From the NCBI RefSeq assembly GCF_022513635.1, contig NZ_JAKWBL010000001.1, positions 62,001-126,000 of the forward strand: DNA of 64,000 nucleotides, in the 5' to 3' direction. The notes below the pieces were generated by a model. That model searched no databases. It was not told the DNA's origin and saw only the letters and a list, made by a program, of their open reading frames with translations. The position numbers and the translations under genes were made by a program. Positions within the stretch are counted from its first letter, which is position 1. Every line of letters starts with the position of its first letter. Below are positions 35,542 through 45,475 of this stretch, one piece after another. The stretch is from Paraniabella ginsengisoli. Lineage in GTDB: Bacteria; Bacteroidota; Bacteroidia; Chitinophagales; Chitinophagaceae.

Positions 35542-36227
35542 GCACCCGCTTCAAACCCTGGACAGACAAGCATCCAAAGGCTTTAGCGGTAATAAATGGC
35601 AAGTCGCTTTTACAAAGAAATGTTGAATATTTACAGCAACATGGTATTAAAGATGTAATTGTAAATGTGCATCATTTTGCAGATCAAATTGAGGAAGCCA
35701 TACAAAAAAATGATGGCTGGGGAAGCAATATTATAATTAGTGATGAAAGAGATACCGTGCTGGAAACCGGCGGCGGATTACTGCACGCAAAGCATCTGTT
35801 TAAGCCAGGCGAGAGGTTTATTACCTGCAACGCAGATATTTTGACGGACCTTGATATTAGCGCTCTTCTTGATTTTCATAAAAAAGAAAAAGCCTTAATA
35901 ACGTTTACTGTAAGCAATAGAAAAACATCGCGCAATTTATTATTTGATGAAAATAACCAACTGTGTGGCTGGCGCAATAATACAACGGGTGAAGAAAGAA
36001 TTTCGGTACCAAAAGGTAATCTAATTGCAAAGGCGTACGATTGTGTTGTAATATTTGAATATGACATCTTTGATTTGATTAAACTGAATGGCAAATTTTC
36101 TTTGATTGATTTATATCTCGACCTTGCTAAAACACAAAAAATAGTTGGCTTTGAACACAGCGGAGACCGATGGGTGGATGTGGGTAAGCCGGAAAGTGTG
36201 GCGGTTGCGGAAGCAATGTTTGATTAG
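35520..36227 (+). CDS. MurU-like MurNAc-1-phosphate uridylyltransferase, start lost or fused
   Basis: Nucleotidyltransferase (GT-A like) expected to convert MurNAc-1-P made by AmgK into UDP-MurNAc, bypassing de novo synthesis. Motifs: LIFCAGLGTRFKPWTDKHPK (signature loop and activating Lys), VNVHHFADQ, ETGGGLLHA, FITCNADIL (metal Asp), GDRWVDVGKPE. Family members begin MKAMIFAAGLGTRF; here codons before LIF are replaced by palindrome copy E and no ATG/GTG/TTG lies in frame nearby. One undercalled base in the G5 or T4 run would fuse it to the DUF559 frame. Otherwise about 236 aa and complete to the TAG at 36227. Confidence 0.8.
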   Translation, partial: LIFCAGLGTRFKPWTDKHPKALAVINGKSLLQRNVEYLQQHGIKDVIVNVHHFADQIEEAIQKNDGWGSNIIISDERDTVLETGGGLLHAKHLFKPGERFITCNADILTDLDISALLDFHKKEKALITFTVSNRKTSRNLLFDENNQLCGWRNNTTGEERISVPKGNLIAKAYDCVVIFEYDIFDLIKLNGKFSLIDLYLDLAKTQKIVGFEHSGDRWVDVGKPESVAVAEAMFD

Positions 36228-36251
36228 TATAAAAGTAGGTATAAGCTTTAT

Positions 36252-36983
36252 TTACGCGATCGAAATATTTAATTTTTCCGACCAATTCAATCCTTCAGGT
36301 AGTTTGGCATTTGAGAATTCGATATGGATGACTCTGCGACGTTGTTTATTTGTCGTCCGGTTCGAACCGTGCAGCGTCAAAGGTTTCATGATCATAATTC
36401 CACCCTTCGCAACTTTGCAAACTTTCTCAGTTTCTATTGCCCAGTCTATTGTTTCGGGCCGGTAAATTCCTTTCAAATGAGATTTTTCAATAACCTTTAG
36501 AGCGCCATTGTTTTCATCAGTTTCATCCAAATGTATTCTGATCGTAAAATTACTTTTCAAAATGTTGATTGGAGGCTGAACGGCAAATTGATTTTGTTTG
36601 GTTGTCCATGGACCAAAATCTTCTCGGTCTATCTTTTTATCAACTGATATAGTTAAATCCTGATGATAAGAAACATACCAATTTGAAGTTTCGGGCTTAT
36701 CGAAATAGATACTTTTTACAACGAAATAATCTTTCCCAAAAAGCTCTTGAATGATCTCTTTTAATTTGTTATTAAAAACCAATGGCTGAACAGAAGGAAC
36801 CTCTTTCAGAAACTGCCTGATTGCAAACAAATCTGAGGATTTTCTAAATGTTTCTCTATTTGATAAAGCCGCCTGATCAATGCAGCCAATAATCTTTTCA
36901 ATTTCACACGGCGAATAAATGTTTTCTATTATAGAAAATCCAAGCTCGGAAATCTCATTTCTATACATCTGTAACTCTTCCAT
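36252..36983 (-). CDS. Phytanoyl-CoA dioxygenase (PhyH) family protein
   Basis: Fe(II)/2-oxoglutarate-dependent oxygenase, 243 aa. The facial triad is visible as HxD in YHQDLT (about 126-128) and the distal His in PLTLHGSN (about 204); the 2-oxoglutarate-binding Arg is likely in QRRRVIHIEF. Substrate is not deducible; bacterial members hydroxylate small molecules, lipids or secondary metabolites. Stands alone, convergent with the murU-like gene (24 bp between stops). Confidence 0.88.
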   Translation of the reverse strand: MEELQMYRNEISELGFSIIENIYSPCEIEKIIGCIDQAALSNRETFRKSSDLFAIRQFLKEVPSVQPLVFNNKLKEIIQELFGKDYFVVKSIYFDKPETSNWYVSYHQDLTISVDKKIDREDFGPWTTKQNQFAVQPPINILKSNFTIRIHLDETDENNGALKVIEKSHLKGIYRPETIDWAIETEKVCKVAKGGIMIMKPLTLHGSNRTTNKQRRRVIHIEFSNAKLPEGLNWSEKLNISIA

Positions 36984-37030
36984 AAAGTGATTGCCGATCT
37001 TGAGGTAAACATCTCAATACTCTTGTTTTA

Positions 37031-37049
37031 TTCCCCTTTAGGGGTAGGG
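37031..37049. repeat. GC-rich palindromic element, copy F, intergenic
   Basis: TTCCCCTTTAGGGGTAGGG; degenerate member of the CTCCCC/GGGGAG family, between the PhyH gene start and the M1 peptidase stop. Confidence 0.55.
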
Positions 37050-37051
37050 AT

Positions 37052-39419
37052 CTACTTCGCTGCTTGCATCGGGTTCCTTCCTACACTTTGGCCGCGGCGT
37101 GGACCGGCATCTGTTTTTTGAGAAAAGGCCTTAAACCTTGTAGGCGCAGGCATTTTGCCCCAAGTATTATTCGTCACATCTATATCCGCAGTTTCTTGTA
37201 ATGGGTCTAATTGAATAGAACTTACTTCTTTATTTTTTACAAAAAACTTTTTCACTTCTGTTTCGTCATACCTCCATATTTGTGCTGGTATGCGATCTAT
37301 TTCTTTAGAGCCGTCCTTGTAAGTCCACTCAATAATAATCGGCATTACCAACCCACCTTTGTTACTAAAGCTAAGTTCATAAAAATAACTATTGGCAAAT
37401 TTTTCTTTCGCTTCGGGTGTTAAAGCCGTTACGCTCATGGGAACGTCTATCGTAAAACTTTCAGATGTATCTACCTTTTCCATGCCGCGTGCATAACGCC
37501 AGTAAAAATCCCGTGCATCCGTATCTAAATCTGTGTAAAATTTTATGCTTTTGTCTTCACGATTGCGGATTTTTGAAATATCATCGTAAGGATTTTGCGC
37601 AGGCGCATCAACTTTTCTTTCTATCAGGCGCCCTTTTGGAAGTTCGCTGTTAAGATCTGCTTTGGCATACTTTACCGTATCTAAAGAAATATCAACCGGC
37701 TGAATGCCGTAAAACCAACCTCTCCAAAACCAGTCTAAGTCTTCGCCGCTCGCATCTTCCATTGTTCTGAATAAGTCGGCAGGAGTGGGGTGTTTGAAGG
37801 CCCATCGACGTGCATACTCTTTAAAAGCAAAGTCGAAAAGCTCACGCCCCATAACGGTTTCGCGAAGAATGTTTAACGCTGTTGCAGGTTTTGTATAAGC
37901 ATTTGGACCAAATCCAATAATATTTTCCGAGTTGCTCATTACGGGTTCCAATTGATCTTTTGGCAATTTCATATAATCTACAATAGCGCCTGCCCAACCT
38001 TTTTTAGTAGGAAATTTATTATCCCAAAGTTCTTCGGTAAGATATTCTACAAAACTGTTAAGGCCTTCATCCATCCATGTCCACTGGCGTTCATCGCTAT
38101 TCACGATCATTGGAAAAAAGTTATGACCTACTTCGTGAATTACAACCCCAAGCATCCCGTTTTTCGTGCTTTCGCTATACGTTCCGTCTTTGTCGGTTCG
38201 GCCATAATTAAAGCAGATCATCGGATATTCCATTCCGTTGGCAGCTTCAACACTTTGCGCTACAGGATATGGATAAGGGAATGTGAAATCGGAATAGGTT
38301 TTAATTGTATGCGCTACGGCGCGGGTAGAAAATTTTCTGTATAATGCATAAGCCTCTTTGCCATAAAAGCTCATACACATTATTTTTTTACCATTGATGA
38401 GTTGCGGCATGCCATCCCAAATAAATTTTCTGGAAGAGGTCCATGCAAAATCACGAACGTTATCTGCTTTAAAATTCCATGTTTTCTTTTGTGTGCTTTT
38501 GTTTTTTCTGCGGCAGTTGCATCAGCAAGCGTCACAATTTCAACTGGCTCTTTAGCATTTTTAGCCTGATTGTAGCGAGCCATTTGTGAGGATGTTAATA
38601 CTTGTGCATAGTTTTGACATTCTCCGGTTGAGCCAACAATATGGTCGGCAGGCACCGTCATTTCTACATCAAAATTTCCAAAGGTTAATGCAAATTCTCC
38701 GCGTCCGGTAAATTGGTGATTTTGCCATCCCTGAAAGTCGCTGTAAACACACACGCGCGGATACCACTGCGCCATTGTGTACAAATTATTTCCATCTTCT
38801 TCAAAATGTTCATAACCTCCGCGCCGCCGTATTTCATGCGGTCAGTTACTTTATAAGACCAATCAATTTTCAGTATATATTTTTGTCCTGGTTTTAAAGG
38901 CGCCGGTAAATCAACGCGCATCATTGTTTTATTGATGGTGTATTTTAATGCGGCACCGTTGGCGTCTGTGAGCTTTTTTATTTTAATGCCATTGCCATTG
39001 TCAATCTCACCACTTTCTTCTTTAAGCCCTTTCAGCATATTGTCGGTCATGGTCTGCGGCATGCGTGAAGCATTTTGGTAATTGGCGTTGTTAATATTGC
39101 TATGCTCATTTTCGTCGAGCTGAAACCAGATATAAGTAAGTACATCTGGCGAATTATTAAAATAGTTTAAGGTTTCGCTGCCTGTCAGCACATTATTTTT
39201 CTCGTCCAGTTCGCACTTAATAGTATAATCACAGCGCTGCTGCCAATACTTTGGGCCTGGTGCCCCGCTTGCTGTTCTATATTCATTGGCGGTGGGAAGA
39301 ATAGTACCTAATTGCTCAAATTTATTACCATGATTGCTGGTGGGATTGTTTTGAATGTCTTGTGCAATAGAAACGGAGCAGCAAAAAATGGAGATAATAA
39401 ACAGTGATAATTTTGACAT
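37052..39419 (-). CDS. M1 family metallopeptidase (first copy), two frameshifts
   Basis: Exported zinc aminopeptidase-like enzyme; signal peptide about 1-19 (VSIAQ). N-terminal part YRTASGAPGPKYWQQRCDYTI matches the paralogue at 40860. Frame changes near 38800 (KYGGAE to NNLYTMAQWYPRVCVY) and near 38490-38505 in T-rich sequence (KTKAHK to the frame of FIWDGMPQ). Catalytic region: HEVGHNFFPMIVNSDERQW then MDEGLNSF, i.e. HEXXH-(18)-E. A C-terminal region after DWFWRGWFYG is beta-rich. Corrected length about 789 aa. Probably degrades peptides in the periplasm. Confidence 0.9.
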
Positions 39420-39483
39420 ATTTTCTTTTTGATCGTAATTATTATTTTTTGAGAATATATAGGATGAATTATGTACTGCGGTT

Positions 39484-39530
39484 GAAAGGTGCGACGCAAG
39501 ACCGATGCCACATATTCTTCAGCCGGGACA
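39484..39530 (-). repeat. TTGCGTCGCAC dispersed intergenic repeat, copy
   Basis: On the minus strand: CCCGGCTGAAGAATATGTGG then CATCGGTCTTGCGTCGCACC. Nearly identical to the plus-strand copy at 42800-42835; the two copies flank the HupE to M1 segment in inverse orientation. Confidence 0.75.
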
Positions 39531-39535
39531 TAAAA

Positions 39536-40110
39536 TTAACCAGGAATTCTTTCAATTGCCATTTTTGCAGCGAAAGCAAAAACTGCCAGCGACACCACGA
39601 AAATATAAATTCTTTGAGGAACCTTAGCAATATCCAGCAACAATTTACTGATAAGAAGGATGATAAAAACAACAACGACCTGTCCCGCTTCCAGTCCGAC
39701 ATTAAATCCGAACAGCCCCCAACCTAATGATTGATCGCTTGCCAACATCATTCTTATGGAGTTGGCAAAGCCTAAACCATGTATCAACCCGAAGAAGAGG
39801 GCCAGGAAATAATTGGCGTTTACATTTTTACGGGCTTGCCATTTATCATGTTCCAAAGCGCTGTAAGTACAATGGTTACAGGTATTAAAAACTCAACCCA
39901 TGAAGATGACACGCTTATCACATCAAGCACACTAAGCGCTAAGGTTAAAGAATGACCAATAGTAAATGCCGTTACTAAAATCAAAACTTTTTTCCAATCA
40001 GTGAAAGTATATACAATGGCCAGTGCCAGGATGAACAGCTGATGATCCAAAGCGTCTGCACTGATAATGTGTTTCCAGCCTTCGACGAAATAAAAAACAA
40101 AGTCGGTCAT
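39536..40110 (-). CDS. HupE/UreJ_2 family membrane protein, frameshifted
   Basis: Small polytopic membrane protein, about 191 aa corrected, with about six helices. Conserved histidine motifs are visible: DALDHQLFILAL, FTIGHSLTLAL and GLIHGLGFANS, typical of HupE/UreJ and possibly metal-binding. The frame slips at the A5 run near 39829 (NGKPVK to NVNANYFLALFFG). HupE members are implicated in nickel or cobalt entry; substrate here unknown. Divergent from the DUF6702 gene with which it is often paired in Bacteroidota. Confidence 0.85.
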
Positions 40111-40183
40111 GTTAAGTTGAAATGTTTACATGTTAATAAGAACCGTTCATGTAACGAATAAAGCTAATCTTTTGTCATAATAG

Positions 40184-40191
40184 TATTTTTG
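40184..40191 (+). promoter_or_regulatory. -7 promoter box of the DUF6702 gene
   Basis: TATTTTTG, exact match. The ATG at 40198 begins 7 nt later; near-leaderless transcript predicted. Confidence 0.55.
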
Positions 40192-40197
40192 CAAAAT

Positions 40198-40698
40198 ATG
40201 TCAATGGTATTATTAATAAATAAATGGTTGCTATCGTTGTTTTTGTTGACAAATGTACATCCGTATCATGTAAGTGCTACTGAAATGGAGTACGACGCCA
40301 AAACTAAAAGGATCGAAATTAGCACCAAAATATTTACAGATGATTTTGAAAACGTATTAAACAAATTATATAAGCAAAAAGTGGATTTGTCTGATCGATC
40401 GGTTCGTCCGCAAATGACAGCATTGATCAAAAAATATATTTCTACACACCTTAGCGTTAAGTCGGATCAGAAAATTTTACCGCTTCAGCTTTATGGATGG
40501 GAAATTGATCATGAGGCGGTATATGTTTATTCCATTGCTAACGCACCTTCTTTCAACCCTCAAAAAATCAATGTACAAAAAACAGTATTGTATGATTTAT
40601 TTGATGACCAGGTCAACATCATTCACTTCATTTATAATGGAAAACGGAAAAGCAATAAGTTAGTTTATCCTGATAAGGAAGTGAATGTGTCGTTTTGA
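40198..40698 (+). CDS. DUF6702 family exported protein
   Basis: 166 aa from ATG 40198 (an ATG at 40204 is also possible; the frame also has a TTG at 40189 inside the promoter box). Signal-like hydrophobic N-terminus (WLLSLFLLTNV), then HPYHVSATEMEYDAKTKRIE, the hallmark opening of DUF6702, and a beta-rich domain. Function unknown; the family sits beside HupE-like and M1 peptidase genes in Bacteroidota, as here. Confidence 0.78.
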   Translation: MSMVLLINKWLLSLFLLTNVHPYHVSATEMEYDAKTKRIEISTKIFTDDFENVLNKLYKQKVDLSDRSVRPQMTALIKKYISTHLSVKSDQKILPLQLYGWEIDHEAVYVYSIANAPSFNPQKINVQKTVLYDLFDDQVNIIHFIYNGKRKSNKLVYPDKEVNVSF

Positions 40699-40790
40699 GT
40701 AAGTTAGCAAATAGAAAATTGGGGTGTAGCAAGTAGGCAAAAAATGCCAACCTACTCGCTACCTTGCTATTCCCTTATTATACTGATCAT
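40699..40790. repeat. Word-iteration hairpin region
   Basis: GTAGCAAGTAGGCAAAAAAT and GCCAACCTACTCGCTACCTT form a stem of iterated TAGC(A/G)AGTAG words after the DUF6702 stop; may also end transcription before the M1 gene. Confidence 0.55.
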
Positions 40791-40859
40791 ACCGCTCATC
40801 ATATTATTACTGTCTGTATTTCGAAATTTACTGTAAATTCATCGCTTTAAATTTTTTAC

Positions 40860-42794
40860 ATGAGGCATAAATTACTCTTTTCCTTTTTGTTGATGGCTTT
40901 TGCGATGTCATCATTTGCACAAACCACAGAATCTAAGTATAATGCTAAAGAAGCGTTCAATCCTCAGTTTTATCCTTACCCGGGTACTGAATTTAGAAGC
41001 GCCTCCGGTGAGCCGGGGCCAAAATACTGGCAAAACCGCGCCGATTATAAAATCAGTTGTGCTATTGATACCAGTAAACACCTGGTTTCCGGAAGCGAAG
41101 AATTGACTTACACGAATAACAGCCCAGACAATTTAAAATTTTTGTGGCTACAATTAGATCAAAATATTTATCGTGAAGATTCGCGCGGATCTGCTACAAC
41201 AACTGCTGCTGGCGGACGCTGGGCCAATACCGGTTTTACAGATGGCGCTGTAATTAAATCTGTATCTGTAGAAATAAATGGGAAAAAATACACACCAAAA
41301 TATACCATTACTGATACGCGCTTGCAAGTGTGGTTACAGGATGGGCTAAAGAATGCAGGCAAAGCAAAACTTAATATTGAATGGTCCTTCACAGTTCCGG
41401 TTTATGGCACTGACCGTATGGGTCGTTTGCAAACTAAAAATGGTTGGGTGTATGAAATCGCACAATGGTTTCCTCGCATGTGTGTGTACGACGATCTGCA
41501 AGGTTGGAACGTGTTGCCTTATGTAGGCCAGGGCGAGTTTTATCTTGAATATGGCGATATTGATTTTTCAGTAACAGCTCCTTCAGATATGATTGTTGTT
41601 GGTTCTGGTGAATTATTGAATCCTACGGAATGCCTTTCTGCTACAGAAGCAAAAAGATATGCCGAAGCAAAGAACAGCGAAAAAACGGTTACGATACGTA
41701 GCGAAGAAGAAGTAAATAAAAAAATTAAAACTACAAAAGCCACCAACACCTGGAAGTTCAAAATTCAAAACACACGTGATGTTGCCTGGGCTGCATCAAA
41801 AGCATTTGTGTTTGACGGTGCTAAAATAAATTTACCAAGTGGCAAAAAATGTATGGCGCTAAGTGCGTATCCTATTGAGTCTATTGGCAATGATGGATGG
41901 GAGCGCAGTACTGAATTTACGAAAGCTTCTATCGAACACTACTCGAAAAAATGGTTTGAGTTTCCTTATCCGGCAGCAACAAACGTAGCGGGCATTGTTG
42001 GCGGTATGGAGTATCCGGGTATTGTATTTTGCGGTTACAAGGCGAAGGGTCGCGGCCTGTGGGGCGTGACCGATCACGAGTTTGGACATTCATGGTTTCC
42101 AATGATAGTAGGCAGTAACGAAAGAAAATATGCCTGGATGGACGAAGGTTTTAACACGTTCATCAACGACTTTTCTACTGAAGCATTTAATAATGGAGAG
42201 TTCTTTAAGCCTGAATCTGGCGATGCCGGCAAAGCATCTTTTTCGGAAAGAATTGATGGATTGTACACGGTACCCGATGCGGTACAACAAAGAAGCCTTG
42301 GCGTAACAGCTTATTATAAGCCATCTCAAATGCTGCATGCTTTGCGCGATAACGTGCTGGGTGCAGATCGTTTTGATGCTGCTTTCAGGGAGTATGTCAG
42401 CCGTTGGGCCTTCAAACATCCTTCGCCATGGGATTTCTTCCGCACTATGGAAAACGTAGGTGGTGAGGATCTTTCCTGGTTCTGGCGCGGATGGGTATTA
42501 AACACCTGGAAGATTGATCAGGCTGTAAAAGGAATAACTTACAAAGAAAATCTTCCGGCAAACGGTTCGGCTGTAACTATTGAAAATCTTGAACAGATGC
42601 CTATGCCGGTTACTGTTTTGGTTAAAGAAGCGAATGGTAAGGAAGAGCGTATAACCCTGCCTGTTGAAATATGGCAACGTGGAAATACTTACACCTTTAC
42701 GCTTCCAACAACCAGCGAAATCAAAGAAGTTAAAATTGACCCTGATAATAAGTTGCCCGATTGGAACCGCGTTAACAACGTTTGGACGAAATAA
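40860..42794 (+). CDS. M1 family metallopeptidase (second copy)
   Basis: 644 aa exported zinc peptidase, intact. Signal peptide 1-20 (MSSFAQ). Zinc site HEFGH at 406-410 with Glu429 in MDEGF, 18 residues on. An upstream [10 protein letters not shown] region corresponds to the exopeptidase-type GxMEN motif (here GGMEYP), so aminopeptidase specificity may be altered. Paralogous to the gene at 37052-39419, e.g. [21 protein letters not shown] and [16 protein letters not shown]. Ends 3 bp before a dispersed repeat. Confidence 0.93.
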   Translation: MRHKLLFSFLLMAFAMSSFAQTTESKYNAKEAFNPQFYPYPGTEFRSASGEPGPKYWQNRADYKISCAIDTSKHLVSGSEELTYTNNSPDNLKFLWLQLDQNIYREDSRGSATTTAAGGRWANTGFTDGAVIKSVSVEINGKKYTPKYTITDTRLQVWLQDGLKNAGKAKLNIEWSFTVPVYGTDRMGRLQTKNGWVYEIAQWFPRMCVYDDLQGWNVLPYVGQGEFYLEYGDIDFSVTAPSDMIVVGSGELLNPTECLSATEAKRYAEAKNSEKTVTIRSEEEVNKKIKTTKATNTWKFKIQNTRDVAWAASKAFVFDGAKINLPSGKKCMALSAYPIESIGNDGWERSTEFTKASIEHYSKKWFEFPYPAATNVAGIVGGMEYPGIVFCGYKAKGRGLWGVTDHEFGHSWFPMIVGSNERKYAWMDEGFNTFINDFSTEAFNNGEFFKPESGDAGKASFSERIDGLYTVPDAVQQRSLGVTAYYKPSQMLHALRDNVLGADRFDAAFREYVSRWAFKHPSPWDFFRTMENVGGEDLSWFWRGWVLNTWKIDQAVKGITYKENLPANGSAVTIENLEQMPMPVTVLVKEANGKEERITLPVEIWQRGNTYTFTLPTTSEIKEVKIDPDNKLPDWNRVNNVWTK

Positions 42795-42797
42795 TGC

Positions 42798-42850
42798 TCC
42801 CGGCTGAAGAATATATGGCATCAGTCTTGCGTCGCACTCTTGTACTGTAG
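42798..42850 (+). repeat. TTGCGTCGCAC dispersed intergenic repeat, copy
   Basis: CCCGGCTGAAGAATATATGG then CATCAGTCTTGCGTCGCACT and CTTGTACTG, directly after the M1 stop. Other copies: 39484-39530, 47243-47295, 49302-49345, 58593-58640. Confidence 0.75.
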
Positions 42851-42867
42851 AATATAACTGATCATAA

Positions 42868-42900
42868 AGCCTCACAGATTAAATTTCTGTGAGGCTTTTT
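42868..42900. terminator. Rho-independent terminator between convergent genes
   Basis: Perfect 11 bp stem AGCCTCACAGA (42868-42878) with TCTGTGAGGCT (42886-42896), then TTTT. Its A-rich left flank lets it work for the minus-strand SUFU gene as well. Confidence 0.85.
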
Positions 42901-42906
42901 AATGAG

Positions 42907-43644
42907 CTACAAGCAGGTGTTGGGTCTTTTTATATCAACTATATCAGTTACATTAAATAAGTCAAATTTTTGTAGTAAAGCGTCAAATCCTTCTTTTAAT
43001 TTAAAATCCATTTCTTCTTTATAAAGCGGGTATAAGCAATGAAAATGGATAGTTTTTTCTCTATTAATTTTTAATGTGTAAAATCTCCCTCCCAAGCTAA
43101 GGCTGGGCATTAAAATCATACATCCGAACGCTGTGTTTTCAGCAAAAGGCGCTGCTCCTTCTCCGTTTGGTATTGTATGTCCATATCCCAGCCACGTATT
43201 ATATTCATGCGGAAAACGGGCAATTGTTTTTAACCAGCGTATGGGCCAATAATTCTTTTCATCCGTAATATTATCTTTATTAGTTTGATCATTCAGACCT
43301 TCCAATATCCAGTTTTCTGGAAGTAAAATGCATAATTCTGCATATCTGTATTCCTCCAAATCAAAGCCTGCAGGAACAGACATGGGTTTATCACTCATGC
43401 CGGAAGTAACAAGTGTTTGGAATGGGAATTGCTTTGACGGTTTTACCCAATGAACGTCTAGATGCACTAAATCAGAAACGATTTCATGAAAAACAACATC
43501 AATTTTCCCAACATGCTTTTCTATATGTTTGGAAATAGCTTCGATATTTTCCTCATCTCCAAAAGCCGGTGTAAAATTCTTAGATGATTTGTTATCATAG
43601 CGATGTACTAAATCATCCTCATCTGAATATTCCTGTTCTGTCAT
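42907..43644 (-). CDS. Suppressor-of-fused (SUFU) domain protein
   Basis: 245 aa cytoplasmic protein carrying the bacterial SUFU-like domain: HLDVHWVKPSKQFPFQTLVT, SGMSDKPMSVP and NWPIRWLKTIARFPHEYNTW-like stretch. Bacterial members are often immunity or polymorphic-toxin associated proteins, but no toxin gene is adjacent. Start ATG 43644 (MTEQEYSDEDDL) chosen over the frame extension at 43653. Ends against a shared terminator with the M1 gene. Confidence 0.85.
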   Translation of the reverse strand: MTEQEYSDEDDLVHRYDNKSSKNFTPAFGDEENIEAISKHIEKHVGKIDVVFHEIVSDLVHLDVHWVKPSKQFPFQTLVTSGMSDKPMSVPAGFDLEEYRYAELCILLPENWILEGLNDQTNKDNITDEKNYWPIRWLKTIARFPHEYNTWLGYGHTIPNGEGAAPFAENTAFGCMILMPSLSLGGRFYTLKINREKTIHFHCLYPLYKEEMDFKLKEGFDALLQKFDLFNVTDIVDIKRPNTCL

Positions 43645-43771
43645 AAGTAGCAAAGGTTTTGTATCTAAATGTACTTTCTATTTTGCAAAAAGCATCAATA
43701 TGCTTTTAAGTTTTTTCGATTTAGATTATGGAAAAAGCTGTGCAGCGTTTCTCAATAATAAATACACAGCT

Positions 43772-44358
43772 ATGGCAAGCATAGATATAAACCCAACTGC
43801 AACCCGCCCGCAGCGCGGATTTTCGACCAGACGAAAAACAGCGGCTTTGCGAATTGACATGACACCAATGGTAGACCTTGGATTTTTACTAATCACATTT
43901 TTCATATTTACAGCCACGATGAATGAGCCAAAAGCAATGGATCTTTTCATGCCAAAAGACGATGGGTCTCCTACACCTACTTCTGAATCTGGCGCGCTTA
44001 GTATTATTGCCGATAAAGGCGGATCGATTTTTTATTATGAAGGCAAACCTTCGGCAGATGGCGGCAACTTTAAGAAAAGTTCATTAGCTGATATCAGGAA
44101 AAAGATCATAGATAAAAAAAGGAAGTTGTTGCCAAATATAGGACAGATGAGGCTTGCGAAGCAAAGGCCGTTGCTAACAAAACCGATATAGATGATTGCA
44201 GGCAAAAGAATCTTACCATTTTAATTAAGCCAACGATCAATGCAGATTACCAAACAATTGTGTCGTTATTAGATGAAATGACGATCAATCGGATCGCTCG
44301 ATATGCACTTGTTGATCCTGACGAAATAGAACTGGCAGCATTGGAAAGCGTAAAATAA
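43772..44358 (+). CDS. ExbD/TolR family biopolymer transport protein, frameshifted
   Basis: Inner-membrane subunit that couples proton flow to TonB. ATG 43772 gives MASIDINPTATRPQRGFSTR, followed by IDMTPMVDLGFLLITFFIFT, the ExbD transmembrane helix with its essential Asp. The frame slips in the A7 run at 44114-44120 (IRKKIIDKK to EVVAKYRTDEACEAKA) and continues through ILIKPTINADYQTIVSLLDEMTINRIARY to TAA at 44356-44358. Corrected length about 195 aa. Followed by tonB; no exbB in the window. Confidence 0.88.
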
Positions 44359-44531
44359 AAATTCAATTCATTTAAGGTTAAAAAAATAAATCCAAAAGGA
44401 TAACGGGATTGGTATGCACGGCAAATAGCTGACAAATGGCAGATGACAGCGCTACCTGGTCTGACGGTCTCCGGCTGACCAACAATACATAAAATCTCAA
44501 CAACAAATCTCAAATCACAAATTAAAAAATC

Positions 44532-45362
44532 ATGGAAACAGCAAAAATTCTCACAGCAGATTTACTCGACATTGTATTTGATGGACGAAACAAAAGTTAC
44601 GGCGCTTACGAACTACGGAGGCATTATCGGCAACGGATGACGAAGGCACTTTTAATTACAGCAGGCATTTGCATTACTATTGGTGGTGGAGCCTGGTTAA
44701 AAAGCACTTTTGCCAAAACGGTTGAAAGCGATGTATTAAGGATTATTCCTGATGTTACCATATCAAATGTTGAGCCCATTGAAGAAGAACTTCCCCCACC
44801 GCCACCACCGCCGCCAGCACCGAAAGTAGAAGTACCAAAAATTAAAACAATTGATTATACAACGCCCGTTTTAACTAACGAGCCAATCGTAGAGCCGCCA
44901 CCTACGCAGACTGATCTTGTCGATACAAAAATCAGTAATATTACGCAGGATGGTATTGCAAACGCAAATATTGTAGTGCCTCCCGAATCGCTGGACGGAG
45001 ACAGAGGTTTAATAACGTCATCAAGGCCTAAAGAAGACGATGATAAAACTTTTATAAAAGTAGAAATAGAAGCTTCATATATCGGCGACTGGAGACGTTT
45101 TCTGGAAAGAAATCTTTCCGGTGAGGTGGCCGTAGACAATGGTGCAGCGCCAGGGCTTTATACGGTTATTATAGAATTTATTGTTGATAAACAAGGAAAC
45201 GTAAGTAACATTAAACCTCTTACTAATAAAGGATTTGGTATGGAACAAGAAGCCATGCGTGTTATCAAAAGATCAGGAAAATGGAAACCTGCTTTTCAAA
45301 ATAGTCACGAGGTAAAAGCCTATCGAAAGCAACCCATAACTTTTCAGGTGGTAGAGCAATAA
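44532..45362 (+). CDS. TonB family energy-transducing protein
   Basis: 276 aa. N-terminal Bacteroidota TonB motif FDGRNKSYGAYELRRHYRQR, one transmembrane helix (about 37-56), a proline-rich periplasmic spacer (six or more prolines near residue 90), and a C-terminal TonB domain from about 190 (GLYTVIIEFIVDKQGNVSNI, AMRVIKRSGKWKPA). Would energise SusC-type channels such as those at 4099 and 8997. The 173 bp gap from exbD holds iterated CTGAC and CAAATC words. Confidence 0.93.
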   Translation: METAKILTADLLDIVFDGRNKSYGAYELRRHYRQRMTKALLITAGICITIGGGAWLKSTFAKTVESDVLRIIPDVTISNVEPIEEELPPPPPPPPAPKVEVPKIKTIDYTTPVLTNEPIVEPPPTQTDLVDTKISNITQDGIANANIVVPPESLDGDRGLITSSRPKEDDDKTFIKVEIEASYIGDWRRFLERNLSGEVAVDNGAAPGLYTVIIEFIVDKQGNVSNIKPLTNKGFGMEQEAMRVIKRSGKWKPAFQNSHEVKAYRKQPITFQVVEQ

Positions 45363-45475
45363 GATTAACATGGTTTGCTGTGCCGAAACAGTTTGCCACA
45401 AATGCACGAATATTTTTTCTTATTCGTGTATTCGTGGCATTATCACTTAAATTTGCAACACAAAAAAATTATTAC

